This document shows positions 7,797 through 16,591 of a DNA stretch of 24,051 nt, one piece after another (position 1 is the stretch's first letter; each line of letters opens with the position of its first letter). The stretch lies in assembly GCA_964526475.1 (NCBI GenBank), contig CAZGKF010000048.1, positions 1 through 24,051 of the forward strand, in the 5' to 3' direction. Origin of the DNA: CAYVTV01 sp964526475 (lineage in GTDB: Bacteria; Bacteroidota; Bacteroidia; Bacteroidales; GCA-2748055). The notes under the pieces were generated by a model that saw only the letters and a program-made list of their open reading frames with translations, ran no database searches and was not told the DNA's origin. Both the position numbers and the translations under genes were made by a program.

Positions 7797-9086
7797 TTAA
7801 TCATATTTTCTTTTTCGGAACCAGATATCGGAAAAAGTTACTCCAAAATGAATGATTCCGTATTTATCTTCTATCAGGCTTTTTTTCAAAGTACCCCTTT
7901 TCCCAAGGACACACCCAAAGTTAAATGCTGTTTTTGTGTTCCTCAGTGGGAGTCCTACTCCAAAAGTCATGCCATAGTCCTTAATCTGTTCCTCCCTGAT
8001 ATATATGTAACTATTTGAATAAAACCCGCCGATTCTGTAATGAATACGTTGAAGGTAACTATGTATGGATGCAGACGATGGGATATATTCTGCACCAAAA
8101 TGGAATGACCCGGAATTAATAAGGGAGTCACTCTTTCCCATAATAAGAGCTTTGCTCCAGTCCTGTGTATAATAGTCTCCGGTTATTGTTAAAATGTCGG
8201 TAATCCCAAAACTTATTCCGATACCCAGTTTTTGAGGATACGTGGTAGTCCCCTCTTCAGAAATATTTAGAAGTCCATAAGCACTGGAAAGAAAAACAGA
8301 GTCTCCTATCGTTGTTGAGGTTCCAGGGAATCCGAGTTGTGAGGTATTGGATAATTTTGTTTTAAGTTCTTTTCTGTTTTCATAAATGGCTCCAAGTGTA
8401 AGGAAATATTTTTCACCAATTATTTCGGTATACTGAAGGCCGAGATGGTAAAGCAAACTGCCTATATTCATTCTGCTCTGGGAATAAAACTGTGCAGATG
8501 CGACATCTGAGGGCAAATTCAGGCTTCTGGAATAATCAATATATCCAAACATATAGTTAATGCTGGCACCAATGTTAATTTTTTTTGATAGTTGAAAAGC
8601 ATTGCCTATAAAGAATTTGCTCAGGCCACCGTTGCCATTGTAATAATAATCCACATCTCCAATTTGTTCAAGGTTCAGGGATTCATAAATATTATAACCA
8701 ACTGAAGTGTAAGGGAGAATACCTATTGCCGATTTCCAGCGTTTAGTAACGGGGAAAGAAAATGCAAGATGATGAAAATTGATATTTCCTAAAGAGGTTT
8801 CCTGATCAGCAGACTGGTAATTATGTGAATAGGCATTTAGTCCAACATCAAAAAGAAAAGACATGGTATCGATCGAAGTAAAGGAAGCCGGGTTGAGATA
8901 ATTGATCTCTTTGTTTGATCTGAGAGCAATTCCTGAAGACCCCATTGATAAACCCTTGATAAACCCTGGTTTTTGTAGTTCTCCCAGTCCAAATCTTGAA
9001 TAGGGCGAATACGTATTTACCTGAGCATTCGTAACAGTCAGGAAGCACGATAATATGATTGGGAAAAGAAAGTATTTATTTGTCAT
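7797..9086 (-). CDS. Predicted outer-membrane beta-barrel protein
   Basis: 429 residues from the ATG at 9086, chosen because a clean signal peptide begins there (MTNKYFLFPIILSCFLTVTNAQ, cleavage near residue 22). The in-frame ATG at 9104 adds six residues (MQYCNI) that only intrude into coaX. The mature N-terminus YSPYSRFGLGELQKPGF is followed by a long series of alternating strands rich in aromatic and glycine residues. INYLNPASFTSIDTMSFLFD (61-80) resembles the start of FadL/PorV-like barrels in this phylum. I do not recognise a specific family or cargo. It overlaps the end of coaX by 11 bases and precedes the TPR gene by 10, so it belongs to the operon. The last residues are charged (RKRKYD) rather than the classic terminal aromatic. 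Confidence 0.75.
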   Translation of the reverse strand: MTNKYFLFPIILSCFLTVTNAQVNTYSPYSRFGLGELQKPGFIKGLSMGSSGIALRSNKEINYLNPASFTSIDTMSFLFDVGLNAYSHNYQSADQETSLGNINFHHLAFSFPVTKRWKSAIGILPYTSVGYNIYESLNLEQIGDVDYYYNGNGGLSKFFIGNAFQLSKKINIGASINYMFGYIDYSRSLNLPSDVASAQFYSQSRMNIGSLLYHLGLQYTEIIGEKYFLTLGAIYENRKELKTKLSNTSQLGFPGTSTTIGDSVFLSSAYGLLNISEEGTTTYPQKLGIGISFGITDILTITGDYYTQDWSKALIMGKSDSLINSGSFHFGAEYIPSSASIHSYLQRIHYRIGGFYSNSYIYIREEQIKDYGMTFGVGLPLRNTKTAFNFGCVLGKRGTLKKSLIEDKYGIIHFGVTFSDIWFRKRKYD

Positions 9087-9801
9087 TATATTGCAGTATT
9101 GCATTTAGCCCTTTAAGATTTAAATTTGAATCCACAAAGATGTGGTTTTTTAATTTTTTATCAAAGTATTTATGATTACCTCCTGTTAAAATAATAAATA
9201 ATTTTTCATAATTTTTCGAATATACTTCAATATACCCATTCAATTCATACATAATTCCGTTAAAAACACCAAAACGAATAGCTTCTTCTGTAGTTTTTCC
9301 GGTAAGTCCGATCTCCCCGTTTTTATCAACTAATGGTAGTCTTCTGGTAAACTCGTTCAGCGCTTTGAAACGGATATCAAGCCCGGGTGAGATATTCCCT
9401 CCCAGAAATTCTCCTTCTCTGGTAATCATGTCTATGGTTATGGTAGTTCCGGTATCGATCACAAGAACGTTGGATTCAGGAAAAATAGTATATGCCCCTA
9501 CAGCTGATGCAAGCCGGTCAAAACCAAGGGTTTCTTTAGTATAATAGAGATTTTTGAGTGGGACAGGTGTATTATGGTCCGGAATAATTAATAGACTCAG
9601 CTTTTTTCTAAGGTCGGTTGCCAGAGCTTCAGTATCTGAAGAAACAGAAGATATTATTCCCTTTTTTACAGGAAAAGAGTTGACTATTTCATCAATAAAT
9701 CCGGTATTCTTGTTTTCTGCAGTTGATGTATAAATTATTTCGTTATTTGAAAAAACAGCTGCCTTGGTTAAAGTATTTCCTATATCCGCAATTAAATTCA
9801 T
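9076..9801 (-). CDS. coaX: Type III pantothenate kinase
   Basis: A 241-residue enzyme that phosphorylates pantothenate, the first step of coenzyme A synthesis, in the cytoplasm. Type III kinases belong to the ASKHA fold and the expected motifs are all visible: DIGNTLTKAAVF (6-17, phosphate-1 loop), LGFDRLA (92-98, substrate-binding GxDR), VIDTGTTITIDMI (114-126), and FLGGNISPGL (132-141). LTGGNH (205-210) is the usual adenosine-site glycine motif. Length matches the family. It is the first gene of the envelope operon, overlapping the barrel gene by 11 bases. Its position ahead of lptC and ppiD is a recurrent order in Bacteroidota as I recall. A -7 promoter element lies 116 bases upstream. Confidence 0.95.
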   Translation of the reverse strand: MNLIADIGNTLTKAAVFSNNEIIYTSTAENKNTGFIDEIVNSFPVKKGIISSVSSDTEALATDLRKKLSLLIIPDHNTPVPLKNLYYTKETLGFDRLASAVGAYTIFPESNVLVIDTGTTITIDMITREGEFLGGNISPGLDIRFKALNEFTRRLPLVDKNGEIGLTGKTTEEAIRFGVFNGIMYELNGYIEVYSKNYEKLFIILTGGNHKYFDKKLKNHIFVDSNLNLKGLNAILQYNDK

Positions 9802-9916
9802 TTATTAAATACTTGTTTACTTTTGTTATACTAACAGAGTTTTTTATTTTAAATCAAACCTTACAATAATTTCAATCTTAGTTATTTTATTGAACTACGA
9901 AGTTGAGCATAAGCTG

Positions 9917-9924
9917 CAAAAATA
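9917..9924 (-). promoter_or_regulatory. -7 element (TATTTTTG) for the coaX operon
   Basis: On the minus strand TATTTTTG fits TAnnTTTG exactly, between the mfd stop and coaX. No TTTG is found at the -33 distance. The leader to the coaX ATG would be about 110 bases. Confidence 0.4.
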
Positions 9925-9930
9925 AGAAAA

Positions 9931-12900
9931 TCATTCTATTATATCTTTTAATATTATCAGTGCATCATCAATGCAGAATATTTTCGGTATTTTCATTGTT
10001 AGTTTATCGCCGTGTTCTCTCATTTGCACTGCAAATGGTTGTTTTTGTATCCATGTAAGTATTCCATGGAATATCGAGGAATTAAAATATTCTGATTGAG
10101 GATTCTGCACAAAATAGATCGTCATAAAATTATTTCGTATAATTATTTTCTCAAATCCCAGTCTCATTGCCAGCAAGCGTAAACTTATAACATTCATTAA
10201 TTCTTTTGTTTCTTTAGGTACCGGTCCAAACCGGTCTCTTAACATACCGGCAAATACCTTTAATTCTTCTTCATCTTTTATGTTATCGAGTTCTTTATAT
10301 AGCCGCATTCTTTCGGAAATATTGGAAACATATGATTCAGGCAGGAGCATTTGAAGATCGGTGTCAATCTGACAATCAGAAGATAAATTCTTGCTATCCC
10401 CCATTTTCCCGGGTTGATGTCGGAAAAGGTCTTTGAATTCATTTTCCTTAAGTTCAAGGATAGCTTCATTAAGAATGCGTTGATAAGTTTCAAGGCCTAT
10501 TTCTGCAATAAAGCCGCTCTGTTCGGCACCCAGGAGGTTCCCGGCACCTCTTATATCCATATCCTGCATAGCAATACTAAAGCCGCTTCCCAGTTCGGAG
10601 TTTTCCTCTATAGCCTTTAGCCTGCGTCTTGCTTCGTGAACTAATAAATGAACCGGAGGGGAAAGAAGATAGCAGAAAGCTTTTTTATTGGAACGCCCCA
10701 CCCTTCCTCTGAGCTGATGAAGATCGCTCAGGCCGAAATGTTGGGCATTATTAACGAAAATAGTATTTGCATTGGAAATATCCAGACCCGATTCAATAAT
10801 TGTAGTTGCAATTAGTATATCAAAATCTCCCTTTATAAATGCCATCATGGAATCTTCCAGCTGCCGACCTTCCATCTGCCCGTGAGCAACAACAGTCCTG
10901 GCATTTTTAACAATCTTTTTTACAAGAGCTTCAACTTCATATATATTTTGCACCCTGTTGTGGATAAAAAAAACCTGACCTCCACGACTTAATTCGTATT
11001 CAATACCTTCTTTTATTATTTCCTCATTAAAAACATGTAATTCGGTAATTATAGGATGCCTGTTGGGAGGTGGTGTATTAATCACTGATAGATCTCTTGC
11101 ACCCATTAATGAAAACTGAAGGGTACGTGGAATGGGTGTAGCTGTGAGTGTAAGTGTATCAACATTTAACCTTAGCTGCCGGAGTTTTTCTTTCATGGCA
11201 ACTCCGAATTTTTGTTCCTCATCAATGATTAAAAGACCAATATCTTTGAATTTCACCTCTTTACCTAAAAGTTTATGCGTTCCGATAATGATATCTATCT
11301 GTCCTCCGGCAAGTTCTTTCAGGATCCTTTTTTGGTCAGCAGGTTTGCGAAAACGGGTAAGATAATCAACATTACAGGGGAAATTTTTCAGCCTGTCGCT
11401 GAATGTATTGTAATGCTGAAAAGCAAGCAATGTTGTGGGCACGAGCACAACTGTCTGCTTTGAATCTGCAGCTGCTTTAAAAGCTGCCCTGATGGCAATT
11501 TCCGTTTTCCCGAATCCCACGTCACCGCATACAAGCCGGTCCATAGGATATTCGGCTTCCATACTATATTTAACATCAATTGTGGCTTTCAGCTGGTCAG
11601 GAGTGTCCTCGTAAATAAACGATGCCTCAAGTTCTTTCTGGAGATAGGAATCCGGAGTAAAACTAAAGCCTCTCTGCCTTGTTCTCAGGGCATATAGTTT
11701 TATCAGTCCCTGAGCAATATCTTTGACTTTTTGTTTGGTATTTTGTTTTAGCCTTGACCATGTTCCGCTTCCAAGCTTGTATATTCTGGGCGGAGCAGCA
11801 TCACCGGCTTTGAATTTTGAAATACGGTGAAGTGAATGAATGTTTACAAGAAGAATATCGTTATCTTTATATACAAGTCTTATAACTTCCTGTTTTTTCC
11901 CATTAATGTCTATAGTCTCAAGTCCTCCAAAAATACCAATTCCATGATCCGAGTGTACCACATAATCCCCTGGGTTTAATCCGGTAAGTTCTTTAAGGGA
12001 AAGGGATTCCCTTCTTATGAACTGATCTTTAAGCCTGAACTTGTAATACCTGTCAAATATCTGGTGATCTGTAAATATTGCAATCTTCAGGTCTTGATCG
12101 GTAAAGCCCTCATGGAGGATTTTTAAGACCGGTTCAAAATGGACATTTGGGTCCGTTTCAGAGAATATTTCACGTATTCTATCCATCTGTTTTTCATTCC
12201 CTGAAAGAATTATATTCCTGAAATTGTTTGAACTGTTCTTTTTCAATATACCTGCGAAAAAGTTGAAGTTTTTTTGAATTGGCAGCTGGGGTGTAGTATT
12301 GAATGAAAATATATTTACAGGATTTTTAAACGTATTCCCGAAATGTAATATAAGCCTGTTACTTATTGCACTATTTAATTCATCACCGCTTAACAGAAAA
12401 TTTTCTTTTTGGGGAAGATTTTTATCTTCAATTTCTGTTTTATCATAAACTTCATTATTGTATTGGAGAATGAGTTCCATATCCTCAACCCAGATGACAG
12501 AACCGGAAAAGTATTCAGGAAATGCCACCCTGTTTTCCCTGAAACCATGCTCCCATTGTATATTTGGGACAATTTGAATTTTCTCAAGAAGTGTTAAGGA
12601 TAATTGAGTGTCCACATCGAAAGTTCGAAGAGTTTCTACTTCATCTCCAAAAAAATCAATTCTGAATGGTTTGGAAGAAGAGTAAGAGAAAACATCCATA
12701 ATACTTCCTCTGATAGCAAATTGTCCCGGCCGGCTGACAAAGTCTGTACGGGAGAAATTATAGGTTTCGAGTAATTCCTCAAGGAAGGCTGTATTTAAAC
12801 GTTCTCCTTTGTTTAATACGTAACTTTGATCCTGTAGTATTTCAGATGAAATGACTTTTTCAAGCAGGGCTTCGGGGTAGGTTATAATTGCAGTTTCTTC

Positions 12901-13239
12901 AGTGGAGCGTGATAAATGCTCAAGCACTTTAGTCCGCATAATGATGTTTGCCTCATCGGTTTGTCCGTATTGAATACTTCTTTTATATGAAGAAGGGAAG
13001 AAATAAACAATATTTTCCAGTCCGGCATTGCAAAGATCAGTAAAGAAGTATGCTGCTGTCTCTTTATCGGGAAGAATAATTAGATGTCTTCCCCTGATAT
13101 TCAGGAAGCATGAACGAAAAAGCAATGCACGGGAAGATCCTGAAAGCCCTTTGATCAGGTACAGCCCATTTTTCCCTTCCTTCAATACATTGCAAATACT
13201 TAAAGTATTAGGGTGTTTATTATAGATATCTTCAAACAT
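9931..13239 (-). CDS. mfd: Transcription-repair coupling factor
   Basis: A 1102-residue DNA translocase that removes stalled RNA polymerase and recruits UvrA for nucleotide excision repair. All regions are present. The N-terminal UvrB-like part (about 1-220) includes RPGQFAIRGSIMDVFSY (170-186). The CarD-like RNA polymerase interaction domain starts at LNPGDYVVHSDHGIGIF (421-437). The superfamily 2 motor has Walker A GDVGFGKTE (572-580), the DEEQ box (673-676), TATPIPRT (699-706), and motif VI in QLRGRVGRS further on. The C-terminal TRCF domain ends the protein. E. coli Mfd has 1148 residues, so this is full length. ATG start, a leader of only about 20 bases from its -7 element, divergent from the aspartate kinase gene. 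Confidence 0.97.
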   Translation of the reverse strand: MFEDIYNKHPNTLSICNVLKEGKNGLYLIKGLSGSSRALLFRSCFLNIRGRHLIILPDKETAAYFFTDLCNAGLENIVYFFPSSYKRSIQYGQTDEANIIMRTKVLEHLSRSTEETAIITYPEALLEKVISSEILQDQSYVLNKGERLNTAFLEELLETYNFSRTDFVSRPGQFAIRGSIMDVFSYSSSKPFRIDFFGDEVETLRTFDVDTQLSLTLLEKIQIVPNIQWEHGFRENRVAFPEYFSGSVIWVEDMELILQYNNEVYDKTEIEDKNLPQKENFLLSGDELNSAISNRLILHFGNTFKNPVNIFSFNTTPQLPIQKNFNFFAGILKKNSSNNFRNIILSGNEKQMDRIREIFSETDPNVHFEPVLKILHEGFTDQDLKIAIFTDHQIFDRYYKFRLKDQFIRRESLSLKELTGLNPGDYVVHSDHGIGIFGGLETIDINGKKQEVIRLVYKDNDILLVNIHSLHRISKFKAGDAAPPRIYKLGSGTWSRLKQNTKQKVKDIAQGLIKLYALRTRQRGFSFTPDSYLQKELEASFIYEDTPDQLKATIDVKYSMEAEYPMDRLVCGDVGFGKTEIAIRAAFKAAADSKQTVVLVPTTLLAFQHYNTFSDRLKNFPCNVDYLTRFRKPADQKRILKELAGGQIDIIIGTHKLLGKEVKFKDIGLLIIDEEQKFGVAMKEKLRQLRLNVDTLTLTATPIPRTLQFSLMGARDLSVINTPPPNRHPIITELHVFNEEIIKEGIEYELSRGGQVFFIHNRVQNIYEVEALVKKIVKNARTVVAHGQMEGRQLEDSMMAFIKGDFDILIATTIIESGLDISNANTIFVNNAQHFGLSDLHQLRGRVGRSNKKAFCYLLSPPVHLLVHEARRRLKAIEENSELGSGFSIAMQDMDIRGAGNLLGAEQSGFIAEIGLETYQRILNEAILELKENEFKDLFRHQPGKMGDSKNLSSDCQIDTDLQMLLPESYVSNISERMRLYKELDNIKDEEELKVFAGMLRDRFGPVPKETKELMNVISLRLLAMRLGFEKIIIRNNFMTIYFVQNPQSEYFNSSIFHGILTWIQKQPFAVQMREHGDKLTMKIPKIFCIDDALIILKDIIE

Positions 13240-13261
13240 CAGACTCTCCGCGAATAGAATG

Positions 13262-13269
13262 CAAAAGTA
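13262..13269 (-). promoter_or_regulatory. -7 element (TACTTTTG) for mfd
   Basis: On the minus strand TACTTTTG fits TAnnTTTG exactly and lies 22 bases before the mfd ATG. No clear -33 TTTG. It shares the 79-base divergent region with the element for the aspartate kinase. Confidence 0.5.
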
Positions 13270-13288
13270 AAAAATATTCAGAATCCTT

Positions 13289-13296
13289 TATCTTTG
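13289..13296 (+). promoter_or_regulatory. -7 element (TATCTTTG) for the aspartate kinase gene
   Basis: TATCTTTG fits TAnnTTTG exactly, 22 bases before the ATG at 13319, and is identical to the -7 element of rRNA promoter P2 in this window. No -33 TTTG at the right distance. Confidence 0.5.
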
Positions 13297-13318
13297 TTAT
13301 TTCATTAAAGAAAGAAAT

Positions 13319-14590
13319 ATGTTGGTATTTAAATTTGGTGGAGCATCCGTTAAAGAAGCTTCTGCTGTAAGAAATCTCGCTGAAATTATCCGGAAATTCG
13401 ATGATAAAATTATAGTGGTGGTTTCAGCCATGGGAAAGACCACAAATGCACTGGAACAGGTGACAGCTGATTTTATTAGTCAAAACGGAAAAGCATTTGC
13501 ATCATTGGGAATTATTAAGGAGCATCACCTTTTAATAATGAAGGACTTATTTCCCGGCTCTCCCCATCCTGTTTATAAAGAAATAGAAAGCATTTTCGCG
13601 GCTCTGGAAGAAAGACTAAAGGAAACTCCCACATTAAACTATGATTTTGATTACGACCAGATAGTGAGCATGGGAGAGATTATTTCTACTAAAATAATTG
13701 CAGCTTATCTGAAATATACAGGCATAAGAACAGAATGGAAAGATATCCGGAATTCGCTGAAATCAGATGAAACTTACCGGGAAGCGCGCATTGACTGGGA
13801 ATTATCAGGGAAACTGGTAAAAAAGGATTTCATTTTCAGGGATAACCAGATATTACTGACACAGGGTTTTCTTGCATCTACTATTAATAATCTTACTACA
13901 ACCCTTGGCAGGGAAGGATCGGATTATACGGCTGCTATACTGGCATACATCCTTAAAACAGAAAAAGTGATCATTTGGAAAGATGTACCGGGGGTATTGA
14001 ATGCTGATCCAGTGTATTATCCGGATGCTACCCTGTTGAATGAACTAAGCTATCGCGATGCAATTGAACTTGCGTATTACGGGGCGAAGGTTATTCACCC
14101 GAAAACTATTCAGCCCCTTCAGCGGAAAAATATTAAACTTTATGTAAGGTCCTTTCTAAATCCATATGGGGACGGAACATTAATTGGAAATGTAGTATAT
14201 GAAAAGCTTATTCCCTGTTTCATTTTTAAGACCGACCAGGTGCTGATACATTTCTTCCCGAAGGACTTTTCTTTTATAGCCGAAGAGAATCTTGAGATTA
14301 TAATCGGATGCTTTGCGCGTAATGGTTTGCGAATAAATATGATGCAGAATTCCGCCATTTCTTTTCAGGTATGTGTAAACAATGATAGCCATCGTATCCC
14401 AAAAATACTTGAAGAACTATGTGCGCATTATAGTATTGAACATGAAAATGGTCTTAAGCTTATAACAATACGTTATTATGATGAAGAAACCATAGGAAGA
14501 ATAACCGAAGGTTGTGAAAGAATCATGGAACAGAGAAATACAACCACGGCTCAGATAGTGCTAAGGATGGAGAGAAGTGCCCCTGTTTAG
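13319..14590 (+). CDS. lysC: Aspartate kinase (monofunctional)
   Basis: A 423-residue enzyme that phosphorylates aspartate, the entry to lysine/diaminopimelate, threonine and methionine synthesis. The amino-acid kinase domain shows KFGGASV (5-11), VVVSAMGKTTNAL (33-45), SMGEIISTKI (117-126), TTLGREGSDYTAAILA (194-209), and WKDVPGVLNADP (220-231). From about residue 300 the C-terminus is a regulatory ACT-type region, so feedback by an end product (lysine or threonine) is likely but cannot be assigned. Monofunctional length excludes a fused homoserine dehydrogenase. The symbol is by family. ATG start with a short leader; divergent from mfd. A second, quite different aspartate kinase lies at 18965-20347. 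Confidence 0.92.
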   Translation: MLVFKFGGASVKEASAVRNLAEIIRKFDDKIIVVVSAMGKTTNALEQVTADFISQNGKAFASLGIIKEHHLLIMKDLFPGSPHPVYKEIESIFAALEERLKETPTLNYDFDYDQIVSMGEIISTKIIAAYLKYTGIRTEWKDIRNSLKSDETYREARIDWELSGKLVKKDFIFRDNQILLTQGFLASTINNLTTTLGREGSDYTAAILAYILKTEKVIIWKDVPGVLNADPVYYPDATLLNELSYRDAIELAYYGAKVIHPKTIQPLQRKNIKLYVRSFLNPYGDGTLIGNVVYEKLIPCFIFKTDQVLIHFFPKDFSFIAEENLEIIIGCFARNGLRINMMQNSAISFQVCVNNDSHRIPKILEELCAHYSIEHENGLKLITIRYYDEETIGRITEGCERIMEQRNTTTAQIVLRMERSAPV

Positions 14591-14822
14591 TTTCAGTGAT
14601 TTATTGTTCTGAAAAGTTTCAATGTTGAAAACGGTTAAAATGTATTTGAGATGAAAGATCTAATGAAAATATTAACAGAAGAAAAGAAAAAAGAGTTGTA
14701 GCAATCATGACATTAATTTAAGGAAATAGATATAATTGAGCATGTAGAATGAATTATTTAAAGAACGAAAATTAATCTTTTTTTTATTAATCCGCATAAG
14801 CGGTTAACAGGACTTCTATTAA

Positions 14823-15143
14823 ATTACCGGAAATACTAGTCCAATTGCCGATTTACTGGTTCAAACCGGAACCTCTCTTCTAATGGCCGATGCAAACTCC
14901 GATCAGGAAGCTTATAAAAAACTTTGCGATCAACATAAAATAAATCTCAGGGCAAGTATTAATTCTGCTTTGTTGCAAAAGGGCGATGAAAAACTTATGG
15001 AAGAAGCAGTAAAAAAGCTTATCGCAAAATGTTCTGCAAATGGCAGGTTTATATTCGGTTGTGGCATAGTAAGTGCTGATACTCCATCCTGCAATGTTAT
15101 TAAGCTTAGGGAATTGGTTAATAAACATAATCCATATAATTAA
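14823..15143 (+). pseudogene. 3' remnant of a uroporphyrinogen-decarboxylase-family gene
   Basis: The frame opens after TAA at 14820-14822 and encodes about 106 residues matching only the last third of UROD-family proteins: ITGNTSPIADLLVQTGTSL, then a region like the substrate-pocket helices, then GRFIFGCGIVSADTPSCNVI near the end. Intact family members have an HxCG[ND] motif just before the TSPI segment. Here the equivalent reads stop-I-T-G-N, so the His codon position is now TAA and the Cys position is Thr. The N-terminal two thirds are missing; the 230 bases upstream show nothing convincing. An ATG at 14883 could start an 86-residue peptide, but that would lack the active site. It precedes a broken MFS gene, so the locus looks to be decaying. 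Confidence 0.72.
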
Positions 15144-15314
15144 CTCATCCTGCTTTTTAGGTTAATTGATGTTGTAAACAGCATATTGATTAATTAGATT
15201 TCAATTAATTTCAACCGGGTAATGACAGGTTTTTAAAGATTTTGAAATACATAGGGGAAGAATTGATTAACCGACTAAAATAATTTTTTATACAACTCAT
15301 AATTCAAACATTAA

Positions 15315-16526
15315 ATGGGAAATGAAATACAGTCTTCGCGTAGTTTAAACGGGCAGTTGTTGCTTGTAATTACTGCTGCTTTTTTATCTCTGCTGGCAAT
15401 TGTTGGATTTGCATATTACGGGATTCCGTTTTATTTTGATTTTATTGTTGAAAAGTTTGGCTGGTCAAGAGCAGTGGTAACTTCAGGGAATGCTTTAAGC
15501 AAGTTGGTGGTAGGACCTGTTTTTGGATTTATTGCGGGATATATAATTGACAGGTATGGGCCCAGGCGTATGATGATAGTAGGGGCGCTATTTGGAGGTA
15601 TTTCCCTTATTGGATTAGGTTTTGTGAGTTCATTGCCCATGTTTTATTTGTTTTATTTTTTTAATGCACTCGGTTATGTATGTGGCGGGTCGTAACCGGT
15701 TCAGGTGTTAATCTCCCGCTGGTTTAATAAAAACCGGGGGAAAGCCATGGGGATAGCATATTTAGGTATAGGAACCGGCGGAGCCATTGTTCATCAGATT
15801 TCGGCAGGACTTGAAAGAAATCTGGGATGGACTGTTGCATTAAGTGCCCTGGGAGTAATAGTAATAATTATTGCTTTCCCCTTACCTCTTTTTCTTAAAA
15901 ATGCACCTCCAAATCCTGTTATAACAAATAAACCGGAATCAATGGTTCCAATAAAAGGGATACTGAAGAAACGTGACTTTTTCCTGTTAGCTATTGGCAG
16001 TATGTGTTCCATAGGAGCTGTTGGGGGTGTTATCCAGCATTTAAAGCTGTATCTGAGTGATATGAATTTCACACAATCAGAAGCCGCACATATAATGTCA
16101 CTTGTATTATTATCAAGCCTTGCAGGCAGGGTTCTTATGGGTTCACTGGCTGATATTATTCCACGGAAATATGTGATGCTGTTGATATTTGGAATTGTAG
16201 CTTTCTCAATACCTTTATTGATTGTTCCGGATTTTCCCGGACGTATTTATATTTTTGCGATTATATTTGTAATTGGTCTGGGTGGTGATTATATGATAAT
16301 TCCTTTAATAGCCGGTGATTTGTTTGGTATCAGGGTACTGGGCAGAGTAATGGGGATCATACTTGTAGCTGACGGGGTGGCCGACTCTTCCATACCTATG
16401 TTGGTTGGTGCTTTATATAATGATGTAACAGGAAGTTATACTATTGGATTTATATTGCTTATCTGTCTTGCAATAGCCGGGTTTATTATAGTATCATTTT
16501 TACCAAAATATGGAGAACATAGGTGA
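15315..16526 (+). pseudogene. MFS transporter (oxalate/formate antiporter-like), interrupted by one in-frame stop
   Basis: The two parts, 15315-15695 and 15696-16526, are in the same frame and separated only by TAA at 15693-15695. Together they make about 403 residues with the 12-helix MFS layout. MFS motif A is seen as GYIIDRYGPRRMM in the first part, with the second-half counterpart GSLADIIPRKYVM, and ISRWFNKNRGKAMGIAYLG follows the stop, as in the OFA/monocarboxylate-porter group. In that group the stretch before SRWF often reads like G-x-x-YP, so the stop may replace a Tyr codon by one base change; that is inference. A GTG at 15705 could restart translation but would give an incomplete carrier. 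Either a recent nonsense mutation, a sequencing error, or readthrough. The likely substrate class is monocarboxylates. No promoter element recognised. Confidence 0.8.
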
Positions 16527-16591
16527 CAGCAGGTAAGGGATGCAAATGGAATGCTTTACCGGGGTGGTTTTACAGCCTGGGATTTTATTTG

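Noticed and set aside
16532..16560. Stem GGTAAGG/CTTTACC between the convergent MFS and oxidoreductase genes as a bidirectional terminator
   Set aside because: Seven-base stem with a G-U pair, a 15-base loop and no U-run on either strand; too weak to annotate.
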